64,000 nt of DNA from Engraulis encrasicolus (Eukaryota; Chordata; Actinopteri; Clupeiformes; Engraulidae), in NCBI RefSeq assembly GCF_034702125.1, contig NC_085876.1:372001-436000 (forward strand). Direction: 5' to 3'. The notes under the pieces are model-generated. The model was given only the letters and a program-made list of their open reading frames with translations. It was not told where the DNA came from and searched no databases. This document shows positions 45,403 through 57,369 of this stretch, piece by piece (position 1 is the stretch's first letter; every line of letters begins with the position of its first letter). Both the position numbers and the translations under genes were made by a program.

Positions 45403-45735
45403 AGGTGCGCTGTGTAATATTTTTTGCAGTTTAATTCCAGAATTCATGCTGCCCATTCATTAATGTTACCTTTTTCATGAATACTTAACACCACCATCAA
45501 ATTCTAACGACTCATTATGAGTGGGAAAGTTGCACTTTTCACACATGAAAAGATGGATCTTTTGCATGGTCCGTCATTTTAAATTTTCAGAAATGGGCGT
45601 TTTTAGCTGCAAAACTTTCTGTACTTTGGTCATACTAGTTTGTTACTTTGTGAATATTCAATAGGCAGCAGCACAGTTTCAATGAGCAGCATAGTTGCAA
45701 TACCTACTCTGGCCACAATCTTACACAGTGCACCT
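45403..45735. mobile_element. TTAA-family MITE copy
   Basis: Ends AGGTGCGCTGTG and CACAGTGCACCT; TTAA is kept on the right (45736-45739) and decayed on the left. It has the family interior, including TTCATGAATACTTAACACC and AATGAGCAGCATAGTTGC. 45740-46004 is AT-rich with no feature seen. Confidence 0.85.
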
Positions 45736-46004
45736 TTAAAGATTTGATTTGCGGGAAGACCACTCCTTTTCTATGGAACGCTAAATGAGCCAAATAAATA
45801 CGCCAACAAATAATTAATTAAATGTGTCATTCATTTATTTAAAGTAGAATTAAATACTTAAAAGTGGCATTAAATATATAATTCATTAAAGTATTCCTTT
45901 CACCATTTAAGTAATTATTGAATTATATTCATTTAATTATTTCATGACCCGTGTGTTTCAGCACATCATGAAATAATTTTATCTATCAAACTCACCCATT
46001 AAAG

Positions 46005-48125
46005 TCTGTGGGCTAGGGTGCATCAGATGCCCCCTATGAAAAGATATTGCCTTGGCCCTATAGTAAAAATGTTCTACACCCAGTAGAAACACACTGTGTA
46101 AAATATTTTGAAATTTGGATGAAGTCTACCGGGGCCACCAGCCCCATGAAAATACAAAATAATGGTGATAGTCAGAATCTTGGAATAGAAATGGACATTT
46201 TGCTGCATAAAGCTACCCAATAAAAAACATATTGTCTCAGCTCTGTGATAAAAATTTTCTATGCACAGTAAAGTCACTCTGTGTAAAATATGTTGAAATT
46301 TAGATGAATTCTACTGGGTCCACCAGGCCCATGAAAATACAAAATAATGGTGATGGTGATGGGCAACCTGGATTCCAAAAGTTCAGTGCCACATATTCCA
46401 AATGACATACCTAGTTTTACCTTTCCAGTTAGGGCAATTGGACAGGTAAAACCAGGTAATTTGAAATCTGTGGCACTGGATTGTAGCTTTTGAATCTAGG
46501 TTTGCCATTGTCTTAAAACAGAGGTGGACAAACCGCGTGACACATTTGCCCCAGCCAATATAATGAACCAGCTGAGCCTAATTACCACTTAAGCCAGGAT
46601 GATGAGGTAATTAGTGAGATCACCTGTATTGGGAGCACAAACAGAAGGAATATCTAAGCAGGTTGTGTATTCAGTCGATCCACTTACACAGACTTCAGTC
46701 TCAGGACAGACTGATGGTCAAACTGCTATATTTAGGCAAATTTGCTATTTTGCAACACAATATCAATTCCTTGCTGCTGCCTTGGACCACTGCTAGTATC
46801 AAGCAAGAGATTGCAAAGCTGCATGACTGTTGTATTTGTGTGTTTCACCTGTGGGCCTACAATTCATGGAGGAACATCTGTACTAAAGCTGTGAATGTTC
46901 CTTGGAATGCCTAGGCTACAAAGCAGTCAGTGCTACTGTATTGAAGAGTGCCATTACTTCTTTATCCCATTGCCTATGGTAGTATTTCACTTTACTCCAT
47001 CAGATGAGTACCATAACTTACCTGAGAGGCCCTTGGCAATGGACTCTGGACCTGGTGATACCCATGACATACCTAGAAGCCACTTAAGTACAGGTTTTGG
47101 GAAGCCACTCTTTCCAACATCACATACAGTTGTATTGTATGTACTCTATTGAACTACTGCAGGGATTTCTTAAAAAAACACAAGTCATTCCAAGGAGCAT
47201 TCACAGCTTTAGTACAGATGCTCCACCGGGTATTAACAGCTACCTGTACAATCCTGTAGGCCCACAGGTGAAGCACACAAAAGTCATACAACTTCGTAAT
47301 CTCTTGCTTGATACTGGCAGTGGGTCAGCTGGTTCATTATATTGGCTATATTTGGAATATGTGGCACTGGACTTTGGAATCCAGGTTGCCCATCACTATC
47401 ACCATTGTTTTGTATTTTCATGGGCCTGGTGGACCCAGTAGAATTAATCTAAATTTCAACACATTTTCCACAGAGTGATTTTACTGTGCATAGAACATTT
47501 TTTATCACACAGCTGAGACAATATGCAGCAAAATGTCAATTTCTATTCAGGGCTGGACTGGGCGATAAATAGGGCCCGGGCACTTTTGGATTTAAGGGGG
47601 CCCCCCTCATTATTATTAGTGCCGGAGAACTGACTCACCGGTGGGCCCCGCACCCTCATGGGCCCCTATTTTCAGTAATGTAAACAAAAAAAAAATGGGG
47701 TCCACGAGGGTGCGGGGCTCACCGGGAAATGCCCGCCATGCCAGATGGCCAGTCCAGCCCTGTTTCTATCCAAGATTTTGACTATCACCATTATTTTCTA
47801 TTTTCATGGGGCTGGTGGCCCCGGTAGACTTCATCCGAATTTCAAAATATTTTACACAGAGTGATTTTACTGTGCATAGAACATTTTTATCACAGAGCTG
47901 AGACAATATGTTTTTTATTGGGTAGCTTTATGCAGCAAAATGTCCATTTCTATTCCAAGATTCTGACTATCACCATTATTTTGTATTTTCATGGGGCTGG
48001 TGGCCCCGGTAGACTTCATCCAAATTTCAAAATATTTTACACAGTGTGTTTTTACTGGGTGTAGAACATTTTTACTATAGGGCCAAGGCAATATCTTTTC
48101 ATAGGGGGCAACTGATGCACCCTAC
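46005..48125. repeat. 2.1-kb palindrome built of repeated units
   Basis: Left arm 46005-about 46400, right arm about 47375-48125. Outer ends GGGTGCATCAGATGCCCCCT and its near complement AGGGGGCAACTGATGCACCC. Each arm is made of units of about 170 bp (landmarks ATTTTCATGGGGCTGGTGGC, TTTACTGTGCATAGAACATT, CAGAGCTGAGACAATATG): two on the left and three on the right. A second inverted pair lies within the centre (GTGTTTCACCTGTGGGCCTA near 46848, its reverse near 47255). A 215-bp hAT element splits the right arm. No recognisable protein. Probably a composite foldback transposon. Confidence 0.85.
47548..47762. mobile_element. Short hAT-type element inserted in the palindrome
   Basis: Ends CAGGGCTGGACTGGGC and GGCCAGTCCAGCCCTG. 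Flanks TTTCTATT and TTTCTATC agree at 7 of 8 bases. The sister units of the palindrome show the uninterrupted target (ATTTCTATTCCAAGATT), which confirms insertion. 215 bp. Confidence 0.92.
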
Positions 48126-48884
48126 TGTGGGCGTATCCTAAAATCTGAGTGGTTGCACTGCCTATCAAGTCAAAACAGATAGAGCGTAGAGCTGATCATA
48201 GGAAAGATTTTGTCGGACGTTCTGTCATAAAGATTGAAATGGGTGTGTAACGCGAATCACCCAGATCGGTGAGGTAAAAGGTGACCTGCCAGCATTCATT
48301 CACCGCGATCAACATTTCAACTGGTAAGTCCATTTTTATAAAAATGTGTACATTTACACATGGTTAATGTTTTAACCTAGGTTAAGCAAGTTCAATTTGA
48401 ACGGAAGGGCTAACCTTAGCAAGCAGCTGTATACCAGCTAGCTTACTGTGTTCCCAGATAGTGGTTGTGCTACTATTGAGATATAATGGGCTATGGCAGA
48501 TAGTATATTCATCTGTTTTTTTGGTTTTTTCACTAAAAGCCCATGATATGTTGTTTAGCAAAATGCGGTTTGTTTAGCTGGACGTTCGATATTCGATTTG
48601 ATATTCTGAAAAAATGTTTCCGTATTCGGTTACACACACGAATACGACAAAACTGCTTGATGTAGTCTTACCTACTTTTCACTGCTCGGATGTATCAATG
48701 CACAATTTTACACCTTTCGCCGTTGCCGAATTCTGGCTCAAAATCGCTGTTAAGTGACTCGACCGCTGCACTTCCTCTAAGGTCTATGTAAGGGACCGTC
48801 AACAAATATCACATCAATTGTGCACTATCACCACAAAGCAACCAAAGCGCAATCATAATAGCGTAGACCGGTGTGGTAGATGGC
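48126..48884. other. Unassigned sequence with two splice-donor-like sites
   Basis: CGGTGAG then gtaaaa (about 48273) and TCAACTG then gtaagt (about 48323) lie in unique sequence. They could mark an untranslated first exon, but nothing else supports it. Confidence 0.3.
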
Positions 48885-50105
48885 AAAATAAATGGCCCTG
48901 ACTAGAGATCAGATTTAGCTCATAGGTCACATGACTGTGAAACAGTACATGACAATGAGCATATTTATTTGGGGGGAAAAAAACAAAAACTCATCCAAAC
49001 CACCATTATCCAAATAGTTGTAGTGGATGCCAAATAAATGGGCCTAGCTACTGCAGGTACACAATTAGCTCATAGGTCACATGACTGTGAAACAGTACAT
49101 AATACAAATTAGTGCATAGGTCACATGACTCTGAAACAGGACACAATAAAGCTAGATTTATGCTTCGGACGCAGAGCCTCTGCGTCCGTCCGTCTTCTGT
49201 CTGTGCGAGTCCACGCCCCCCTCGCAGAGGCTCTGCGCCCGTCGTTGAGCGCCTCGAAAAAATTCTAACTATCCGTCGGACGGACGCGGAGGACGCAGAC
49301 AAAAAGGCGCTATGATTGGTCGTCTCGCCACTTCCTTGTTCTGTTCTTGTGGCAGCACAATGCCAGTAGTTTGCGATAGCAGAGCTGTATTCTGTTAAAA
49401 ACTATATTAATGCCTTGTGCGTAAATGTGTGTAAATACACGAAGCTACAAGCTAAGTAACAAACAATGCATCAGTTGAACACTTGTGGCACAATGCCTGT
49501 GGTTTTACTACCGTAGATTCCTCCACCGAATGTAAACACACATCGGCAGAATCAACTGTCTTTACATGCTTGCATTTTCTGCTCGTGAAAACAGACTGGG
49601 TATGTCAAATAATGATACCAGTGTATTGCCTTTGCAATTTGTATGAAAATACCTAGCTAACCGGGCTAGAAAGCAACATTGCTTAATAATGACCGCAGTG
49701 CTTACAATGCAGTTAAAGTAATCACACAATTTCAAATGTGTCTCGCGACGAGACCTCGGACCTCGCAGAACTCGCAGATGCATGAATACAATGTTGGTTT
49801 GTGGCCACTCCCACACTACTTTTGACGAGCGCAGTTGCAGAAGTCTAATCTGACCTTAATAAGCATATTTTATGGAAAAATAATCACAAAAAAATCAACT
49901 AAGCCACCATTTTCCAAATACTTGAGTGAAGTAGATGCCAAATAAATGGGCCCAAGTACTACAGGTCAAATTTAGTGCATAGGTCACATGACTCTGAAAC
50001 AGGACACAATCATAAGCATATTTTATGGAAAAATAATCAGAAAAAATCAACTAAGCCACCATTTTCAAAATACTTGAGTGTAGTAGATGCCAAATAAATA
50101 AACTT
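48885..50105. repeat. Tandem array of about 155-bp units
   Basis: About four units share ATAGGTCACATGACT, TGAAACAG, AGCATATTTTATGG, CCACCATTTTCCAAATA and GATGCCAAATAAATGGGCC. One junction is split by a 0.7-kb element (49145-49856). Units 3 and 4 are most alike, so the array grew recently at that side. Confidence 0.85.
49145..49856. mobile_element. Non-autonomous DNA element inside the tandem array
   Basis: The array unit reads AGGACACAAT then AAGCATATTTTA when intact; here 0.7 kb lies between, flanked by AATAA on both sides. Ends AGCTAGATTTATGCTTC and GAAGTCTAATCTGACCTT are imperfect inverted repeats. A CGGACGCAGAGCC-rich hairpin lies near the left end. The TAA-type flank would suit a PIF/Harbinger-like element; unproven. 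Confidence 0.65.
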
Positions 50106-50109
50106 TCAG

Positions 50110-52310
50110 AAGTCACATGGGTCAGGTATAAACACGTTCATATTGTAAAACTCACAAAGAATTAATATATAGAGGCATTGAAAGAATGGTAAGAAAATGC
50201 TGAAAAGTAAAAAATGCTGAATATAAGAATGCTGAATAGTAAAAAAAAAACCCTGAATAGTAGGAAATAGAATGGTGGATAAAGACAGCATAGACAACAT
50301 AATGACACACTCCCTTTGGCAGACACTGTTACTCAAAGTCAGTGGCGATTTCTGGTCTTTGAAATAAGGGACGCTGAACCTCGTGTCATAGCTTACGAGA
50401 TTCTTTTTTTACAAAAACGCCCTAAGTGGTGAATTTTGAGCTCTTCAGACAAACTCCTTGCTGGTCTCAGTCTTTACCATGCTGCGTTAATTGCATCCTT
50501 ACTCACTCCATCACTTAATTTAATCTATAATATAAAATAAGATCCAAATGTTTGCGTTGTAATAGGATACCTCTTACAGCAACAGTTCACATAATTACCG
50601 TAATGCACTCAACAACAGAATACCCCACTGGGATGATCATTTTAGACACAAAAGTTACGTGCCCATGATAGAACTAGGATGCTGCCAACCACTTGTGGTG
50701 TGCCGGTAGAGAAGGCTAGAGTAGACTAAACACATGCACGCCTCGGTTATGGCACATCATACAGATGTCGCTTCATCCAAAGAACCGTCAACTCTCCCAC
50801 ATCATCCGCACTAGTTCGATATGCAGTGTATTTCCAAGCACAACATGCTGAATAGAAGCTGCAGGGCACCGCAGCCAAAGCCAGTAGGCTACCAGTAGCG
50901 GACCAAAAACTGTCAGTAGGCTAAATGTAAACAATTGGCAAGAAAGCAGTACTTGTCAGTCATCTTTGTGAATTTGTTCGCCAACAATGAATGAGTGGTT
51001 TGTGCAATTCCGACCACGTCTTCAAGCACAAGGAACGGGGCAGGGCAGACAGACAGACAAACTTGGAAGATGCTTTTGTCGCCCATCCATCATGAAATAG
51101 AACGCACAGCTCGTCTCAACGTGCTAAGTCAAGATAATTCATGAAACCTCTACAGTGATTTAATCATGAGTTTGTAACACATCAGAAATTATTTTCGTTT
51201 CGACATAAAAATGATCCTGCTGGTCCCCACCGTCACTAGTGAGCTACTCTGCCCATGGCAGGAGTTTCGCTAACAACAAGAAGCTAGCAGAGCTCTATAG
51301 CGAAAGCAAGATGCACAAGCAAAACTACGTCAGATTACACAGACAGACAAATTGAAAACTTCTGAATGTAATACATTGGTCTACCAGTTTGTTCAGATTG
51401 GTGGTAGCACTGCAGGTAAACAACAGAGCACTTTTTACGGTCTTTGACAGTAGATGGGTCCACATCAAACCGATTCATTTTCTGAAACGGTAGCCTACAC
51501 CAGTTTACTGAAGCAAAGTTATAAGGAAACGTCCGTGTGGGGATCCTGTCGTTATGATTAAATCCAAATGTTTGTGTTGACACTTAAAATAAATAAAATA
51601 AATACGTAAAATAAATAGCATCTCAATAACTTGATGTGAAACTCATTCAACTGAAGCCCTTGTCATGATGATGATGATGGCTCGTGGAAGTACAGTGCTA
51701 GTGGGTGGTTAGCATTCGTCAACTCTCCTGTCAATCATATTCATATTCATATTTCTCCAATCACCCTGCGTGCCGCTCAGCGTCCAGTCCAGCCGAGGCT
51801 CATTCACCCCAAGGGAAGCTAAGCGTCTGGGTGGGACATAATTTTGGCATTTTCATCCAATGCCTGTCGAGTTTAGCGGCGAGGGAAAATATGCTCCTTG
51901 CAGTCCCAGAGACTTCAAGCGTCTATGAGGAAATGCATTGACCAGAAAGCGGTAGCCCACACTGACCAGACCTAAAGTAGGATAACGACTGATTATGAAT
52001 GAACCTCTCGTTTTCATGTCGTTTGAACACATATAACATTTAATATGAACACGTCGGCAGGACAAGGGACTCTCAGCTTCCCTTGAAGTCTTAAGAGAAT
52101 CGCCTCTGCTCAAAATTGTTACACATAATATAACAATAAATGTCTCAATTGTTTAACAGTTGACCAATAATGATTATCAAACCCTTACTATGACAGTTAA
52201 GGGTTTATCGAAGTGAAAATACTGTAGGCCCTAGGCCCTATAGGGGGCAAATTATTATCAGCAGCTGTAGCATACCAGCTATATTGTATTGATGATATTC
52301 ATAGAACCTA
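50110..52310. other. Long stretch with no feature recognised
   Basis: I see no exon signals, terminal inverted repeats or tandem units, apart from short A-rich and ATATTCAT runs. Frames of 76-86 codons on both strands show no conserved motif. Confidence 0.45.
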
Positions 52311-52351
52311 CTAGGGCTGCAGCTAACGATAATTTTAATAGTCGACTAATC

Positions 52352-52707
52352 CAGTGTTTCTCAACCTTTTTTTAGGCGAGGCACCCTTTCAATTCATGAA
52401 AAATGTCAAGGCACCCCAAACCAACAAGCAGTAACATGGCATCGCATCCGATACCACACAAGCTTAGAAAAGTAACACATTTGGTCACACGACCTACGTT
52501 CGAAGTTGCAGCTTACTGGGGTGACCTAAATTTACTTTATTGTGCGTAAATGGCAGATGAAAGATTCCACTGACTAGCATTAACTTATCAATTTAGACAA
52601 ATATGTATTATATTACATAATTTATTTATCAGCCACTTTTCTGTGGCACCCCTGAGGGGGGCCCGCGGCACCCCAGGGTGCCCCGGCACCCCTGTTGAGA
52701 AACACTG
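52352..52707. mobile_element. hAT-type element nested in another hAT end
   Basis: Ends CAGTGTTTCTCAACC and GTTGAGAAACACTG. Flanks GACTAATC and AACTAATC match at 7 of 8 bases. 356 bp, with GGCACCCC repeats inside. The host sequence around it (TAGGGCTGCAGCTAACGATA at 52313 through GATTAGTCGTGG at 52740) is the left end of a different hAT-type element whose right end I could not find. Confidence 0.88.
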
Positions 52708-53082
52708 AACTAATCGATAGATCTACTTACGATTAGTCGTGGAAAAAAAAGAGATTTACCTTTGACAAACCTTCTCGGCCTCTTGCGCAGGGACGTGAAA
52801 AAAATCTTTCAGCTCACATTGATCTTTAACTCAGGATAGTATCTTATTTAATCCAAGATACGACGTCCAATTCATACGTGCTGGACAATTTTAGGATTCA
52901 ATAAAGTAATAAAGCTGATATAGTACCCATATATCAAGAGTAAGAGCATGTCAGAAGATTGAACAAAGGTCTCTAGTCTCTAGGCTTCTTTGTGGAAAAC
53001 TAACAGTCTATAGCAGCCTGTAGATGGAGTAAACATGTACAGCATCACAACTTCTTCACTGTAACAAATATGTGGCATATTT

Positions 53083-54051
53083 CAGTCCCTCCAGTTTTTC
53101 GCGATTCAGCGATCGCGTGGATTCATGCAAATTCAATGATATTCCGCATAATTTCACGATGCCACGTAATTCCTGTAAAGCCGCATTTTCCCCGCAAATT
53201 TTCCCCTTTGTCCCTGTGAGGATGTGAATTCTCTTCCCCTCTTCACCGCTCCGTTTGTGAATGCGCACGGACAGCATTGGCAACAGCAAGCGCATAAAGT
53301 GACTCTCTCTCTCTCTCTCTCTCTCTCTTTGGGGTGCGCAAACGGAGCACTCGCATTCGTTGACACACACACATAGACGCACACGCATACAATACTGATT
53401 CTGGACTTGAGCATGGCTAAAATTAACTTTGTTGTGTCGGGTTTTGTTGGGGGGAAGGTTTGGAACTTAAGGGGGGAAAGTTTGGACGGTTTTGGTCGTC
53501 GCGGGCGACGCCATTAACCACGAGGTTATTTCATATAGGCTAGCGCATTTCATGTTCCACACACTTTGCCGTTAAAACAGTCCCTCCATAACATCCACAG
53601 CATCTAGCGAGGCGCCTGCTAGCATGTTCTACTACCCAACGCACCACAGTTTCCCCGCCAGTCCACTCATTCACTCGGCACAAACTTTCAGCATCAGTCC
53701 ACTGCACACACCAGCTCCGCCTCCATCCACAGCGAAAGCTCTTCCGCTGGGAGAGCGCATCTTTTCTGTCATATTCAACTGTCAATCAAACCCTCGTGCA
53801 GTTTGCGATCGATATTGTTTGTTATTTTTGCCATTTAGTTCTTTCTTTGTATTTTTGGTTATGGTATTATGACATGTCATTGGTGGGGGTGTAAAGTATA
53901 TGTATTTTGATATTGTTTTGGCCAATTTTAATTCTGTAAATCCCAGAAAGGGGCGCAAAATCTTTGCAAAAAATGAGAAAATGCCGCCACAAAATCAGAC
54001 ATTTTGACCGCAAAAATCACAAAATCCCAGTGCAAAATCCTGGAGGGACTG
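53083..54051. mobile_element. DNA element with CAGTCCCTCCAG ends
   Basis: Ends CAGTCCCTCCAGTTTTTCG and CCTGGAGGGACTG, flanked by ATATTT on both sides. The 969-bp interior has a CT microsatellite (53308-53328) and AAAATCCCAG / GCAAAAATCAC-type subterminal repeats. hAT-like ends, although the shared flank is 6 bp instead of 8. No transposase. Confidence 0.82.
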
Positions 54052-54429
54052 ATATTTGGATAGTCCATGCCTCTTTCACTGCTTGTAAATATCATTAATA
54101 ATTATTGATGGCTAGTTTTCCTCTTGTTATTTATGCCTCCAATAGATACTTTGACTAGAACGTTAACTTGGCTCAGTTCATGCTGAAAAGAAGATACAAT
54201 TCTTTACAAAGAGGAACATTTATTAAATCTGTTCAATCGTGTTTCTGCAGGGAAAGTGAAAGAACAAAATACAGGAAATTGATCTGAAGTGCACAAAATG
54301 TGTATCAATGTGAAGAGGTTAGAATAACGTATTACAGTAGTTGCATAAAGATGGCTTACAAGTCTACATCAATTGCAAGATTTAAAGGATTTTAAGGATT
54401 TATAGGTTGCATGCATAGAAATACTAAAA

Positions 54430-54607
54430 CATGCAGTGAAATTAGAGTTGTGTGCCTATACTGGGCGTAGCAAGGTTTCTCGCAGGGGAGCTGTCCGCAG
54501 CAGCCTCCTCTGGTTTTTGTGGACACGTCGTGGAACTCATCCCTATCTGCAACCTTGGTTGACCACCTCAGTGCTATGATGTGTTTGGCATCGGCCTGGA
54601 TGGCAGG
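54430..54607 (-). other. Unidentified candidate exon (minus strand)
   Basis: After an acceptor-like tttaactgcag (minus strand, about 54608) an open frame reads QPAIQADAKHIIALRWSTKV and then ADRDEF, with GGCCGQLPCEKPCYAQ further on, six Cys in a short span. The base composition is more exon-like than its surroundings. I recognise no family, and no donor follows, so it would have to be a terminal exon. It may be chance. Confidence 0.25.
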
Positions 54608-55144
54608 TTGACTGCAGTTAAACATGGGAAGAAAGATAAACCAAGTTGTGCAGAATTATATAAACAAGACTGAACTGGAATATACATACATTTAGGAAAA
54701 TCATGGTGTAACTAAGAATGGTGATCACTTACACGTAATGGTGTAACTGAACCTTGGGGCCCACCTCTGACCCAATAAACATCACAAAACCCACAAACCA
54801 ATATTATTTAAAGGCGCACTTGGAACACTGTCCACATTGCGCCCAGTTTGAGAATGAGTGCACTCACTCTACAAATTAAAAATGTGGGTATGTTAGAGCT
54901 GAATGAACACATTGTAATGGAAAGCATGTGTGTGGTGAGTTGTATAGTAAGTGAGTGTGTCTGAGAGTGCATGACTGATTGTATAGTTAGGTTTTTTTGC
55001 AATGATACAAGCATGACGTGTTCTGTCTTCGTGTATAATAAAAGTGTAGTACTAGACTACAATGATGATACAGGCCTTGTTTATCTGCTGTTTTCATTGG
55101 ACTGGCTCTCTGATCCAGGTGTTGTGGGCAGTCAGGCTTTGTTG

Positions 55145-55530
55145 ATTATACACTGTAAAAACATTATTGTAGTTTTTACAGTAACTTACTGGCAGCTGGA
55201 TGCCAATAAATTACTGTAATATAATTTACAGTACCCTTACTGTATATTGGTTTACAGTACCAATCAGCACTACTGTTAATCCAGTTACAGTACCAATCTA
55301 AAGTACTGTATGTCAGTTTACAGTACCAATCCAAACTACTGTAAGGAGTACAGTACTTTACTGGCATCCAGCTGCCAGTAACATTCAAATTACTGTATAT
55401 CAGTTTACAGTACCAATTCCAATTACTGTATATCGATTTACAGTACTGATCCAAATTATTGTAAGGAGTACAGTACTTTAATGGCATCCAGCTGCCAGTA
55501 ACTTTTTCAACTACTGTAGTTTGTTTACAG
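55145..55530. repeat. ACTGTA/TACAGT-rich repeat array
   Basis: Ten or so copies of GTTTACAGTACCAATCC and AAATTACTGTA-type units of 25-35 bp, with two TGGCATCCAGCTGCCAGTAA blocks and an inverted TACTGGCAGCTGGATGCCA. It resembles a repeat widespread in fish. Because ACTGTAA and TTACAGT alternate, it can fold into many hairpins. Confidence 0.85.
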
Positions 55531-56561
55531 TATTTTTGTTGTATTTTAATTTACAACATTCCGCAAGAGAATGTCAGGGAGCTCTACAAAGGCATCACAT
55601 TCTCCTATAATTCAGATATTCTAGTTACCAGTCAGATCAAAAACACATTAAAAAGTTTTTAAAAGCTACAAGGTAAAGAAATGCTGCAAATGCAAGAGAT
55701 GCAATCAAAATGTTTAATTAAAACTGGTTAACAATTTAACAACATACTCCAGTAGGAAGGGGGTCCTGCTTCTCACAAATGCACAATCCATAACCTTTGT
55801 ATATAGTTGAAGAGTTTAGATGCAAAACCCCATAAGTGCCATTTCAGAACATAATCTTGTTTCATTTTTATTTAATACAAAGCTATCAAAATTCCACATT
55901 TTTAAAATTTTATTTATGTAATATAACTATTCATATGTATTATCAAGTACATGAATGTAAACCAAACCAACAATGGGGTTCTCTAAAAATATAAAAGTGC
56001 AGGTCTTCAGAAATGGAGTTAGGGGGTTTTGCATCTGAACTCTTCAGTTGTATACATATTTTTCTTTTTTTTATTTCATTCACATTGACAAATAAAAAGA
56101 TTCTATTCTATTAAAATGAGATACCCCAAACATTAATCAAGACAAAACTGTTGTATGGTTTGTGGTGGGTGCTTCAAATTCCAATGTATGCAAAATGGAA
56201 AACAGTCCAATATCTCATTTCCTGTTGGGCGTGGCCATATGCTCGTATTGACCTTTTTTTGTTCATCTTAACGAGATAAGTACATACCACAAAGAAGGTC
56301 CAGAGTCCGTAGCTTCAACTATATTCTATAACTATAACTATATTCCAGCCCCGAACATCTCTGTGCTAGGGTGCGCAATAGAGTCACTCTTTTAAAAGTC
56401 TTATACATGACACAATATCGAAAAACTGTGCCAAATAAGTTTTGAAACGGGGAGAAGGGGGGAAAACACAGCAAGAACAACAGGGCCTCGAGCCTTTGGT
56501 GCAATGCTCGGACTGAACTACTTAAAAGAAACAAGTGATTGGAACTTCAAAAGGTCAAGCA
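55531..56561. other. Sequence downstream of the minus-strand gene candidate
   Basis: AT-rich, with TTCATTTTTATTTAATAC-type runs. A TTTATTT/AAATAAAA cluster near 55860-56100 could provide minus-strand polyadenylation signals. No element ends or further exon recognised. Confidence 0.4.
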
Positions 56562-56721
56562 TTAATAATTCAGCCAGTCAAAATCAACAAGTTCCCTGAT
56601 GAATGAAGCAACAACAGGGTTGACACTGCTGCTCTTCCTTCGCACCTTTTTACCGGTCTTCTTGCTGGTGATGGACTTGGCCTGGCATTTGGAGCCCTCT
56701 GGGTTTATTCTGAGAATGAAC
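56562..56721 (-). CDS. Unidentified cysteine-containing protein, last exon
   Basis: Minus-strand exon after a good acceptor (gattacag, 56722-56723). It completes a split Trp codon and reads FILRINPEGSKCQAKSITSK, KTGKKVRRKSSS and VNPVVASFIRELVDFDWLNY, then TAA at 56562-56564. It has a basic middle (KKTGKKVRRK) and an amphipathic end. The phase matches the exon at 58974-59040. The layout (small, Cys-rich, basic, C-terminal helix) faintly recalls a secreted cytokine or chemokine, but the Cys spacing does not fit a known class. No function assigned; the start of the gene is not established. Confidence 0.5.
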
Positions 56722-56976
56722 CTGTAATCACAATAGGATACAATTAGGAATTCTGAAAAAAGTTTAATTCTCGTGAGTCTTACACTATCCAGCCTTTTTC
56801 ACACCCAATTTTGGTTAGTCTTATTGAAGTGATATTTCATGTTGTTCCTATTTCTATGCTTGATGCATGCTGCGTAAACACAGTATAAGCGCTCCCTCCA
56901 TTCAGCCCCCGGTGATGCGGCTAGCTGCCTATCCACGAATGCAATGATTCTGGGATCAGACAGACATTGTTCACCA

Positions 56977-57038
<62 letters not shown>
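56977..57038 (+). repeat. CA microsatellite
   Basis: About 31 CA units in the intron of the minus-strand gene candidate. The frames across it are artefacts. Confidence 0.95.
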
Positions 57039-57042
<4 letters not shown>

Positions 57043-57369
57043 GCCGGGGGAGGGAGGGACAATTTCAAAAAACATATACTGTCGAGTTTAAATTCAAGTT
57101 CCGGTCTTGTTTAGGGAATGCCTGTTGTTATCCAATGTCCAATGTCAAATCAAACGTGCAATATGCTGACAATGTCCTGTCATCATCCCACAGTTACAAT
57201 GATTGATTAACATGCAGCACTTCCGGTGCATCTAAAGGAGGCTGCTGCAGGCGGCTGCTGAAGGCGGAGACGCATCCCAAACGAGTTTTAATTGTTGGTA
57301 ACGCACGAGTAGACGCGTTACTGTTATTTATGGGTAACGTAGTAACATAACGGATTACTTTTAATTAGG

